From NCBI RefSeq assembly GCF_000313135.1, contig NW_004457606.1:118491-182490 (forward strand): a DNA stretch of 64,000 nt, read 5' to 3'. A program made the position numbers and the translations under genes. Position 1 is the first letter of the stretch. Each line of letters begins with the position of its first letter. The notes below the pieces were generated by a model. The model did no database searches and had not been told where the DNA came from. It saw only the letters and a program-made list of their open reading frames with translations. The DNA comes from Acanthamoeba castellanii str. Neff (lineage: Eukaryota; Discosea; Longamoebia; Acanthamoebidae). Below are positions 46,501 to 56,223 of the stretch, one piece after another.

Positions 46501-49030
46501 GAGGATGTGCTGGACACGTGGTTCTCGTCTTCGCTCTTCCCCATCTCCGCGCTCGGGTGGCCCGACAACACGCAGGACCTGAAGGAGTTCTACCCCCTCT
46601 CGGTCATGGAGACCGGCGCCGACATTCTCTTCTTCTGGGTCGCCCGCATGGCCATGATTTGCTCCAAGCTCAGCCCCACCCAGCAGGCGCCCTTCAAGAA
46701 GGTAACATGATGCACAGCGTTCAGTCAACAGCATCAGCTGACTCGTGTCGTGTCGTGTCGTGTCGTGTCGTGTCGTGTCGTGTCGTGTCGGGCAGGTCTA
46801 CTTGCATGGCATGGTGAGGGACGCGCACGGGCGGAAGATGTCAAAGTCGTTGGGCAACGTGATCGACCCACTGCACGTCATTGAGGGCATCCCGCTGGAA
46901 CAGCTCCTCCAGAACCTCAACCACAACCTGCTCGACGAAGCCGAACGTAAAAAGTACGCGCACGCCCAAACCCCCAGGCCTTGGCTGCCGTGAGTGCTCA
47001 GCAGCTCTCCCCTTGCCTTTCCCTGCTGTGGTAGGGCCACGGCGGGCATCAAGTCGGACTACCCCGCCGGCATCCCCCAGTGCGGCACCGACGCGCTGCG
47101 CTTCACCCTGGTCAACTACACGCAACAGGTTCACGGCTGCTTCCCCCCCCCCAATGTTCGCTTGTGAACAGCGCTGACGATGGGTGTGTGTTGTGCTCGT
47201 CGTGCGTGTCGCGTTGTGCGTGTGCGTTCGGTCCTGAATGATACAGACACGTAACATCAACCTGGACATTAACAAGGTCGTGGCCAACCGCCACTTCTGC
47301 AACAAGATGTGGAACGCCACGCGGTTCGTGCTCAGTTATGCCGAAAGCACGCCCGTCGCCCAGCCCGAACCTGATGGTGCGTCTCCCCTGCTGACCCCAC
47401 TTCGTTGTACTGACATTCACTTGTTATTATTATTAATTATTCTTCTTCTTATTACAGATCTGGCCAGCAAATGGATCCTCAGCCGCCTCAGCCAGGTCGT
47501 CACCAAGTGCAACCAGGTTTGCGATGCTCTTGCTTCTGTGTCGTGTGTGACGTGTAGGTGTCGTGTGTGTCGTGTGTGTCGTGTTTGCTCGTGTGTGTCG
47601 TGTGTGTCGTGTGTGTCGTGTGTGTCGTGTGTGTCGTGTATGTTCAATTCTGTTACTGCTCCGGCGCAATCAGGGAATGAGTGATTCCGAGTTCCATGTC
47701 GCCACGTCGTCGCTCTATGACTTCTTCCTCAACGAGTTCTGCGATGTCTACCTCGAGTATGCCAAGCTCTACATCTCTGGCGAGGTATTGCGTGTGCGCG
47801 TGCTTCGCGTCGTCTGCGGTCTTCAGTCCACTGATGACGAAGCTTCTCTACTACAGCCCCGGCCCAGGCAGGCGCAGATCAAGAACGTGCTGAACACGTG
47901 TCTCGAGAGCTACTTCCGCCTCCTCCATCCGTTCATGCCCTACGTGTCCGAGGAGCTCTGGCAGCGCTTGCCCACCAGCCAAGAGGTTCGTTTTTTATTT
48001 ATCTTTTTTCAGATTATTTATTAATCATTTAGGTAATTAATTGGGTTTTTTTAACGAATATTAATTTTATTTTTTTCCCCTCATGCGTAGAAAGAGGATT
48101 GTTTGATGCACGCCGCCTATCCGCTGGCCGCGAACCAAGTTGCCGCCTGGCGCAACGAGGAAACCTACGAGAAGCCGATGGAGGTATGGATTCAATGACA
48201 CACACGCCTTCTCTTCTTCTGCAGATGTGGCGCAAACAACATTTCCTAACATTTCCTTACTGTCACCACTCGCAGGAGGTGCTACGAGTGCTCCATGCCG
48301 TGCGATCGCTGCGCGACGGACACGGCGCGACGCCGCTCAAGTACTCGGTGTCCATTCACACCACCGACGCCTCGCTCTACGACCTTCTCAGGTTCGGCTG
48401 CCGCTTCATGTTCGCGTCCGTCTCAATCTCGCGAACTCATCGCATGTGTCGTGTCGTATCGTGTGTGTCGTGTGCGCGTGCGTGTGCAGCAACGAGGCCT
48501 CTGTGATTCGCCACCTGGCCCGGGCCAGCCGCATTGACGTACAACACAATGCCGCCGAGCCGGAGGGCTGCGGCGTGCGCGTGCTGGACAGCCGCACGCA
48601 GATCTTCCTGCCGCTGCTCCACCTCGGTGGCGGCGACCACCAGCAGACCACCGCCACGAGCGCAGAGGTGTCGCTATCGCCCGAGAACGTGGCCAACCTG
48701 CAGAAGGAGGTCGAGAAGATGAACAAACGCAAGAAGAAGCTCGAGAAGGAGATCGAGTGGATCGAGCAGAAGGTCGCCGGTCCGTACTACCTCGACAAGG
48801 TGCCCCTCGACGTGCGGAACCAGGACAAGTACGGCGCTCCTATTTATGTATTATTTTTGTATTATTAATTATTTATTATTATTAATTATTTATTTGTGAG
48901 CTGACGTTGCATACGCGAACGATAAAACAAAATTAGGGAGGCCAAGGCCGAGGCAGAAAAGCAGCTGAAGGACGTGGAGCGCAGCATCCGCTCCGTGTCG
49001 GACTTCATGCACAAGTACCAGCCGCTGTAA
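43504..49030 (+). CDS. Valyl-tRNA synthetase
   Basis: Class I aminoacyl-tRNA synthetase charging tRNA-Val. The start [13 protein letters not shown] opens a basic, Ser/Arg-rich leader that looks like a mitochondrial presequence. The core carries [19 protein letters not shown] (HIGH), [31 protein letters not shown] and [18 protein letters not shown]. The editing domain has [19 protein letters not shown] and GTGVVK+[10 protein letters not shown]. The segments [17 protein letters not shown] and [14 protein letters not shown] (KMSKS) follow, then the anticodon-binding exons and a C-terminal coiled coil ([20 protein letters not shown]). It ends HKYQPL at TAA 49028-49030. About 25 short exons, length usual for the family. 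One gene may serve cytosol and mitochondria by alternative starts (inference). Confidence 0.95.
46746..46792. repeat. (GTGTC)n pentamer repeat in valyl-tRNA synthetase intron
   Basis: Nine or so perfect GTGTC pentamers immediately before the acceptor GGGCAG of the exon beginning [12 protein letters not shown]. Confidence 0.9.
47558..47642. repeat. GTGTGTCGT 9-bp tandem repeat in valyl-tRNA synthetase intron
   Basis: Seven to eight copies of GTGTGTCGT in the intron before the exon [13 protein letters not shown]. Confidence 0.9.
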
Positions 49031-49118
49031 AGCCGCTTGCCCGTTCACAGTTGCATATCCAATTTTTATTTGCTGCTGCGCCGTGTGCTAAGCTAAGTGG
49101 CGTGTTGCGCTTGCCCGC

Positions 49119-49757
49119 TTAGTGCTTGTAATCGTCGTCGCAGTGCTTCTTGGTCGACGTGGTCTCCCTGGGGCACTCCTTGGTCGTGGTCGACGTGGTG
49201 TGCTTCTTGGTCGACGTGGTCTCCTTGGGGCAGTCCTCGGTCGTGGTGGTCGATGTGGTGTGCTTCTTGGTCGTCGTGGAGGTCTCCTTGGGGCAGTCCT
49301 CGGTCGTGGTCGTCGAGTGCTTCTTGGTCGTCGTGGTCTCCTTGGGGCAGTCCTCGGTCGTGGTCGATGTGGTGAACTTCTTGGTCGTCGTGGAGGTCTC
49401 CTTGGGGGTCGTGGTCGAGGTGTGCTTCTTGGTCGTGGAGGTGTGGTGGGGCTTCTTCTTGTGGCACACCTTGACACACTTCCAGTAGCACCTGCCCTCC
49501 TCCTTGTCATCATCATCATCATCCTCCTTGTCGTCGCAGTCGTGGTCCTTGTCCCAGTCCCAGTCATGGTCCTTCTTGTCGTCGTTCTTCTTGCCGCTGT
49601 GGTCTTCGCCTGTCCAACCACAAATCAACTGTCAGTTGGAGTTGGTTGGTTGCATTGGAACAGTCCGGTGGGGGAGGAAGAACTCACCATCGTGGGCGAG
49701 AGCGAGAGCAAGCAAGCCGAGACAGACCAAGGCGAAGAGGATGGCGTTGAGCTTCAT
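49119..49757 (-). CDS. Secreted Thr/Lys/His/Asp-rich repeat protein, copy B
   Basis: Same two-exon structure and signal peptide (MKLNAILFALVCLGLLALAL) as the gene at 33346-33983. The start is 49757 and the TAA 49119-49121. Differences from copy A: a shorter Asp run, KFTTSTTT in place of KHTTSTTT in one repeat, and an altered order of the Thr repeats near the end. The Cys cluster (CYWKCVKVCHKKK) and the tail KKHCDDDYKH are identical. The coding frames are both intact, so both copies may be expressed. It is convergent with valyl-tRNA synthetase, 88 bp away. Confidence 0.85.
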
Positions 49758-49848
49758 TGTTGTGCTTGGTTGGAGTAGTTGTGCTGGTGTGCTGAGATGA
49801 TGTTGACGATGTCAAGTTGAGATAAGAAGAGGGGGAGTGAGTGGCAGG

Positions 49849-49855
49849 TTTTATA
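49849..49855 (-). promoter_or_regulatory. TATA box of secreted-protein gene, copy B
   Basis: Perfect TATAAAA on the minus strand, about 92 bp upstream of the ATG, within flanking sequence shared with copy A. Confidence 0.65.
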
Positions 49856-50122
49856 GCTCCAGCTCGCCCTTCCATTGGTTGGCTGCGATAAAGACCTTCT
49901 CACCATTGGAGTCAGCCCGAACTGTACCAGCTTGCAGTGCGCTGTGTCACTGTCGCCCGACCACCACACGAAATTGCCTGCCCACGCGTGAGTGGACTGC
50001 TTTGACCATGTTCAACAGAGTAATGTTGAATGAAGGTGATGCCAAACAAATGCAATGATGCAAACGTTGTTGGCCAACACTGCTACATCCAGGGCAGACC
50101 CTGATGGCGATGCAGGGGGTGT

Positions 50123-51095
50123 TCACTTCTTCTTTTTCTTCTTGTTCTTGTCGGCGGCCTCCTTGGCGGCGGCGAGGGCGGCCTTCTTCTCGGACTCCTC
50201 CTTCTTCTTCACGGCGGCGGCGACGTTGGCCATGTACTCTCGCTTGAAGCGCACCCACTCTTCCTCCTCCTCCACAGCCTCGACCTCGGCTTCGGCCACT
50301 TCGCGCCTTGGAGGATCGGCCCTCAGCACATCTGCGACACACGAGATCGAGAGAAGAGGACGACAAGGAGAAGATGCTGATAAGACAAAGCACCAGAGTA
50401 GAAGAAGACGAAGAAGACAAGTATACCAAATCTCTCCATGTTGACAGGCTCGAACTTGATCAAGTGGTTGATCTGTCGAGACAAAGTGAGAAATGTAGAG
50501 TCAGCACAACAGCGGTAGCACAGGGTGGTGTGCAGATGTCGGAGGCACAGGCGGGTACCGAGCAGAGCATGCCACGGATGGGGCCAATGTCCCGCTGGAA
50601 GGAGACCGACTGGCGGGTGCTGAGGCCCAGCTTGCGCAGGGTCGAGCGCACCTGGGCGGGCTCGTCGGTGGGCGGACGCACGAGGGTCAGCTCCAGCCAC
50701 GGCCCGAGGTCGGGCAGCGGCTCCGGCCGGAGCTGGATCTGGGGCAGCTTGTCGGTCTTGTACAGGCCGCGTCGCTGGTCTCGCTGCAGCACGGTGCCCA
50801 GCACAACTGCCGAATCACCGCCACAAGCAAGCCAGCATTAAAATTGAAAGATACCCATGGGGGGAGGGGGAATAGAGATGGAGAGATCGTACGTCGCGAA
50901 GATGCTGAGGAAGTGAGAGGCATCACGCGAGAGGGCGTTCGCATCTGCAAAATGTTTGTAGAAAGGTTAAAAATTGGGATTTGAAAAAGACCGAAATGCT
51001 GTGAAGCCGGCACATCCTGCGGCGGCACGTCGTAAAGAGTTGACGACGAGGATGCGTACCAGGCAGGACGCGCCCACGAAGGCCTGTCGCTGCAT
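50123..51095 (-). CDS. Mitochondrial large ribosomal subunit protein uL30m
   Basis: Mitoribosomal protein. The start MQRQAFVGASCLVRILVV (51095) is a basic, amphipathic presequence. The L30 fold is in the exon reading WLELTLVRPPTDEPAQVRST, LRKLGLSTRQSVSFQRD and IGPIRGML, then LINHLIKFEPVNMERFG, which is the conserved uL30 order (LVR...R..LGL...V.....P.IRGM...I.HLV). A Glu/Lys-rich C-terminal extension (VAEAEVEAVEEEEEWV ... KKKK) ends at TGA 50123-50125. Four or five exons. The extension is longer than in bacterial L30. Confidence 0.82.
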
Positions 51096-51192
51096 CTTCC
51101 GATGTCGATTTGATTTCTCTCTTCTGGAGAAAACAGTAGAAACCTTTTTTCTTGTGGGTTTCTACTAAGAGTCAGGCAACAAATCGATCAAG

Positions 51193-53161
51193 ATGAGAGG
51201 GAGCAGGATCGGAGGTCATGCCGGCTTTGTGCCCGGCAGAGAACCACTTCCGGAGAAGGTGGAGAAGCTGCGGCAGTTCATCATCTCGCGATCCACAGCC
51301 ATCTCGCTGCTGCGCACTCGGCACCGCCTGCAAACCGAACGATTGGCCAATCCTGGACAGCCTCTACAGGTGCTCGCTCCCCTCCCTCTTCCTGCAACGC
51401 ACATCTTTGATCTTTGACGTGGCCGCATGCACAATCTGCTCACCTGTGATCATCATGATGATGATCCGTCCGGCAGACCACGCCTCTGGTGGCTTCGGCG
51501 CCGGTTGACTTTCACAAGCGGCAGCTTGACTTCACGTTTGACCCGACGGCTATGCAACCTCGACCTGCCTGGAGGCAAGGCAGCGCACTCTTGCTTTATC
51601 TACTCACGCGCTCCTCGTGTGCATGCTGATTACATTCACATCGTGGCTGACCGTTTTTTGCTTCGTCGTCGCAGCGGCCATGCGCTTTCGATGAGCGTGC
51701 TGTTGCAGGCCATGAAGGAGAACATCTCCTACGAGGTCTTCATTTCCCAACACGGCAATGTACGTGCTTCGCCGTCCTTGCGTGCACGCAACACGCCACC
51801 GCACATGACACACGCACGCAGGCACTAACGCACACGCACACCGCACCGCACACACAGACGCAAAAGCTTGCCTACAACCCTCTCCGCTTTGCGGCAGAGG
51901 ATGGGTCGGTGTTCACGCTGAGCGAGGCCTCGGAGACCGCCGACAGAGAGCAAAGCCAACTCGACGCCGCCAACACAGAGCCCGGTGAGGGCGCACTTGA
52001 TCACGACTCTGGCGGTGGTGAGTCGGCGTCTGCCGACGACGAAGCGCGCGAGCGACACATCAGGGAGGGTAGGATCCTCGAGGAGTACGGCAAGGAAAAC
52101 GAGTGCATTGGATCTCTCTTGTACATGTCCAACTTGAAGGTACGCAGGTGTTGTGTGTGTGTCGTGTGTGTCGTGTGTGTCGTGTGTGTCATGTGTCGTG
52201 TGTCGTGTGTGGAAATAGGCTGCGCACGTGCGCTACATGTTCGACTTACACCGTATTTGTGGGTTTTAAATAGATGCACCGGACCAGGGGCTATGCCACT
52301 ACGACCGACTTTTCCAAGGAGTTCGCCCGAGCCGCTGGCGTGAAGGAAGGCCACGTCACGCTCGACCTCTTCCTTGGTCTCGGGTATGTGCAACTCCATC
52401 TCTTTCTTCATCGGCCGCCGCTATGATGGTCCTACCGATGATGGTGTCGTTTCACACAAGACGCTGCACAGTTATGTGTCACAGGAGGCCCTCAACCTTG
52501 GCGCCGAGCGTGTCGTGGCATTCGAGGTACCGACTCCGACCCAGACAAACGTTGGCGCCCGCTCTAAACAACTTACTTTGATGGTGCGTGGTCTTCGACG
52601 TTCAGAAATACACGGCGGTACAGAACCTCGTGCGACGCAACCCGTGGAGCATGAACATCGACGATCCGTCGCTGGCCCACCGCTTCAAGCTGCAGACGCT
52701 CGACGTGCAGCGGGAAAAATCGCTGCCGCTCTTCCGCTTCTTTGCCGACTACCAGCGCAAGGGCATCCTGCCCTCGCTGTTCAACAGCGTCATCATCGAT
52801 CCGCCCAAGAAGAAGGTGATGCTTTACATCTACTCCAAGTACTTCCTCGAGAACCTTGCAGGTACGATCACGACGATTCCTTGTGCGTCGTGTGCGTGTG
52901 CGTTTTGTGTTTGCGTCGTTGTGTGTATGTGTGTGTGTGTGTGGTACCATGACCAACCATCTCGGCGTTGATGTGTTGATGTCTGCAGAGTGGACGAAGA
53001 AGGGCGGTGTGGTGGCAGCCTACATGCCGCCGGGCGGACTCTCGCCCAAGTTCTCACAGTGCCGAGAGGAGCTCGTGCAGACGTTTGAGGACACCCGCAA
53101 GTTTGAATTCATCGACTGTTGGGATCAGGAGAAGATGATCTGGCGATTCCGACGGCGATGA
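51193..53161 (+). CDS. Conserved-looking multi-exon protein, unrecognised
   Basis: The start MRGSRIGGHAGFVPGREP is at 51193 and the stop TGA at 53159-53161, after KMIWRFRRR. About nine exons and roughly 450 residues. Segments with good protein character: PVDFHKRQLDFTFDPTAM, MSVLLQAMKENISYEVFISQ, KLAYNPLRFAAEDGSVFTL, an acidic Ser/Glu region (SGGGESASADDEARER), NECIGSLLYMSNLK, RGYATTTDFSKEFARAAG, AERVVAFE+KYTAVQNLV, FRFFADYQRKGILPSLFN, VMLYIYSKYFLENLA and EWTKKGGVVAAYMPPGG. No domain is recognised. It lies 98 bp downstream of, and divergent from, the uL30m gene, so the two may share a promoter. Confidence 0.65.
52148..52210. repeat. GTGTGTCGT intronic repeat
   Basis: Four to five copies of GTGTGTCGT in the intron after the exon ending LLYMSNLK. 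Confidence 0.85.
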
Positions 53162-53370
53162 ACAATGAATGAAGATGACGATGGTGGTGGTGGTGCTTGA
53201 TTCATTGTAGGTTGCACGCTGCTTGGCGTGTTAGAGGATCGATGCTGCCTGTGAGTGTCAGAGAAGACTGGTCGACAAATTTCCGGGAACACCACGCGAG
53301 CCCGGCGAGCAACACGGCACACATCAATCGTTGAATTGATTCATCACACACAAGAGAGACACACAAATCA

Positions 53371-54289
53371 ATGGACGCCTACAGAGATCCCTGCCCTTCC
53401 CGTATCGTCACAGACTGCGGCAGCGCGTTCGCCATGGGCGCAATCGGCGGCAGCCTTTGGCATGGCGTCATCATGGGCTGGCCCCAAGCGCCACGAGTAC
53501 GTGGCCCATTCTCGACACGCCACTGTTTTCCATCACTGGCCATCAATGGCGCTCACGCTCGCATCTGCCCGGCATTTCCTATCCGATCCGGCGCATTTGA
53601 GATTTTCGAGGAATCACTAAGATTTTGGTCTCCATCTTCAGGGGATGCGCATGTCCTCCGCCATTACGGCTCTCAAAACGAAGGCGCCGAGCCTGGGCGG
53701 CAGCTTCGCCGTGTGGGGCGGCCTGTACTCCAGCTTCGATTGCACATTCGCCTATCTGCGAGGAAAGGAAGACTTCAAGAACTCCATCATGTCGGGTGCT
53801 GCCACCGGTGCGGTCCTCGCTGCGCGAAGTACGTCAATCATCTCACACCTCACGATTTGGTTGCATGATGTAGGGAGAATCATTTTAATTTTATTAACAT
53901 CTCCACCTGCATCTCATATTACAGCGGGATGGAAGGGATCTCTGAAGAGCGGTGTGGTGGGAGGTGGCCTGCTGGCGTTGATCGAGGGTATTGTCTTCGT
54001 CATCTCGCGACAAAGCCCAGCTCAGCAGCAAGATTTCGGCTACGCGCCGCCACCCCCGCCGCTCGAGGATGTGCTCGATGTGGAGGAGAAGGGCGGTTTC
54101 TTCTCCAGCCTCACCAACCTCTTCTCGAAGAAGGAGGAATCGAAACCCTTCGAGATGGAAGAGGAGACGACGATGGACGATTTCGGTCAGGAGACGAAGG
54201 AGGACGATTTTGGCGATCTCTTCCAGCCACCGCCCGCCACCTCCTGGGGCGACGACAGCTGGAGCACAGAAGAGAAGGAACACTCCTAA
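53371..54289 (+). CDS. Tim17/22/23-family mitochondrial import protein (Tim17-like)
   Basis: Inner-membrane channel component of the TIM23 translocase. The start MDAYRDPCPSRIVTDCGS is the Tim17 opening (R.PCP.RI..D.G.AF.MG..GG). The glycine-zipper helices FAMGAIGGSLWHGVIMG, SFAVWGGLYSSFDCT, AYLRGKEDFKNSIMSGAATG and SGVVGGGLLALIEG match the family order. The C-terminus is an unusually long acidic tail (PPPPPLEDVLDVEE, MDDFGQETKEDDFGDLF), ending TEEKEHS at TAA 54287-54289. Four exons. The tail is not part of standard Tim17. Confidence 0.92.
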
Positions 54290-54385
54290 GCCCTCTCTTC
54301 TTCTACTACTCCTTCCTTTACTACACTAAAACTCCCACTCCACAAACCATCATCACCATCACCTTCATCTCCTTCGTCTTCCTCA

Positions 54386-55257
54386 TCATCTCTCGGCTGA
54401 GCGTATGGCCGCCTTAGCAGGCCTCTTAGCAGGCTTGCCCTCGTACTTGTGTTGATGTTCGGCCTTCATGCGGACGTAGTCGGGGTCGGCCTTGACCACG
54501 TCGAGCCGCTGGCGGAACGCCTCGGCGCTCTGGGCCTTGACCGGGTCGTGGTCCAGCGGCAGTACCTCCTTGGTGCGCGTCTTGATCGTGTGCCTACGGT
54601 TGCGCTCGTCCTTGAACACCGAGTTGGCCATCACCTCCTCCTTCTCCTTCTCCGTCATCGTGTCGCCTGCTCACCACCCGTGAGCGTGTGTCGTGTGTCG
54701 TGTGCGTGTCGTGCGCGGTTTGGAGTGATCGTTACCTGCTTTGTCTTGGGAGGAGTACTTACGTCCACTGCGGTGGTTGGCGTAGCGTCGGGAGCGTGTG
54801 AAGCCCATCTGCAGAAACTTTCTACTCATGTCCATCCCTGTGCCTTGCACGCTTAGCCACCGCACACGCATAACGCGTTATGCGTGGCTCAAGTGGATCA
54901 TGATCGTGTGTGCGGCATACCGACAAAGTCGTGGTGCTGCTTGTAGTCGTTGTAGAGCGCGAGGATGGCGTCGGCGCTCTCGGCCGCGATGTCGGGCGTG
55001 CGGAAGCGCCAGTGGGGCAGGATCTCGGACTTGTAGGGCTCCACGGACAGCACGCCCTGCTCGCCGCGGCCCACCCGGTACAGCTCTGGGTGCGCCCTCA
55101 TGTCGAGCGACTTGAAGTCGAGCGTGTAGTCGAACCCAGCCGATATCGCGTCTTTGGCCTTCTTCTTCTCCTTCTTCCTCTTCGGCTCATCTTCGCCGTC
55201 ATGGTTGTAGTCGGGTGGCGACTGGGTGGCGAGGCTGTGCTGCTTCCTCTTCTTCAT
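54386..55257 (-). CDS. DUF4385-family protein
   Basis: Three exons. The start MKKRKQHSLATQ (55257) is followed by a Lys/Asp/Glu-rich leader. The conserved block FDYTLDFKSLDMRAHPELYR, VGRGEQGVLSVEPYKSEILP and HWRFRTPDIA is followed by DDFV-type HHDFV+GMDMSRKFLQMGFT and RRYANHRSGRKYS, the hallmark of DUF4385. It ends KPAKRPAKAAIRSAER at TGA 54386-54388. Function unknown in all lineages. It is convergent with the Tim17-like gene 96 bp away. Confidence 0.8.
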
Positions 55258-55575
55258 TCCGGACAGCAGAAGGCTTGCGTCACTGACGGCTTGTATTCGA
55301 ATACGAAGAGCAGGGGCCTGACACAGCCTGCGCATAAAGTCGAATGGCTTGAACTCAACATCAAGCCGACGCCTCTCATGATGACGCCACGATCAAGCCC
55401 CAAACCAACCTTGGGAATTCCTTCCAGCCAACCAACTCCTAGAATGGCACCAGGTTCCCACCGGAATTGCCCTGATTTCCCGTGAGCTGGCCAACGTCTG
55501 CGGCAAAGGCCTGCGCCGTACCACGAGCATACACAGACCATTGAACAAGACTGCCTGCAGAGTCGATCTGTAGAG

Positions 55576-56093
55576 ATGGCGATGGCCGACAAGGAAGCGA
55601 AGGAGAGGAGCAAGCCGCTGCCGATGAGGTATGCGGACAATCGGCGCGTGCTGGACCGGCCCGACCACCTGAGCGGCATACGGCTCACCGGGGACGACCT
55701 CACCGACACCCTCATGGAGGAGGAGCGCGAGGAGCCGCACTTCCACACCACCCTCCTCTCAGGTTCGTCCGTTCGCCACCTTAACTGAACGCGTGGCTGA
55801 CGCCTGCGTGCGCACACAGACCGAAAGACGGACCTGCCAGACACGGGCCTCGGGTCAGGCCACCATAAGTACCACAACGTGCCGGCGACCGACATCGACC
55901 ACTACGTGCGCCATCCCGATGAGGACTCCAACAAGGCGCACCTGGAGGTACGTGCCTTGGTTGTGTGCTCTCAGTGCTGATCCATTCCGTTGCTGACAAC
56001 ACACAACACGCACGCACACGCACACAGGTAGTGAGGGACGCCACCACCGGGGCGCCGCGGCTGATGCGCAAGCCACTCAACGCTGAAGACTGA
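55576..56093 (+). CDS. Small hydrophilic protein, unrecognised
   Basis: Three exons. The start is MAMADKEAKERSKPLPMRYA. The middle exon has TDLPDTGLGSGHHKYHNVPA and DIDHYVRHPDEDSNKAHLE. The last exon reads VVRDATTGAPRLMRKPLNAED, ending at TGA 56091-56093. About 125 residues, no membrane segment, His/Asp-rich. No family recognised. The splice signals and open frames support a real gene. It is divergent from the DUF4385 gene with 318 bp between starts. Confidence 0.55.
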
Positions 56094-56223
56094 CCAACAC
56101 ACACACACACACACAATGTTGTCTGTCGTTCCAACCGCACACAAGAACTTTCTCCCTCATGTAATGTTGTATCGCGAGCCCTCGCAGCTCAATAGCTTGG
56201 CCGTGCGGTATGGCCACGCTCTC

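Larger units (their letters stand above)
49009..49977 (-). repeat. Inverted duplication, arm B (source copy)
   Basis: Reverse-complement partner of 33148-34116. It starts inside the last codons of valyl-tRNA synthetase (HKYQPL and stop), runs through its 3' UTR and the secreted-protein gene, and ends about 220 bp upstream of that gene. Because the valyl-tRNA synthetase end is intact and in context here, this arm is the donor. Confidence 0.9.

Noticed and set aside
49122..49778. 218-residue Leu/Gly/Arg-rich frame on the plus strand
   Set aside because: Exact antisense shadow of the secreted repeat protein copy B.
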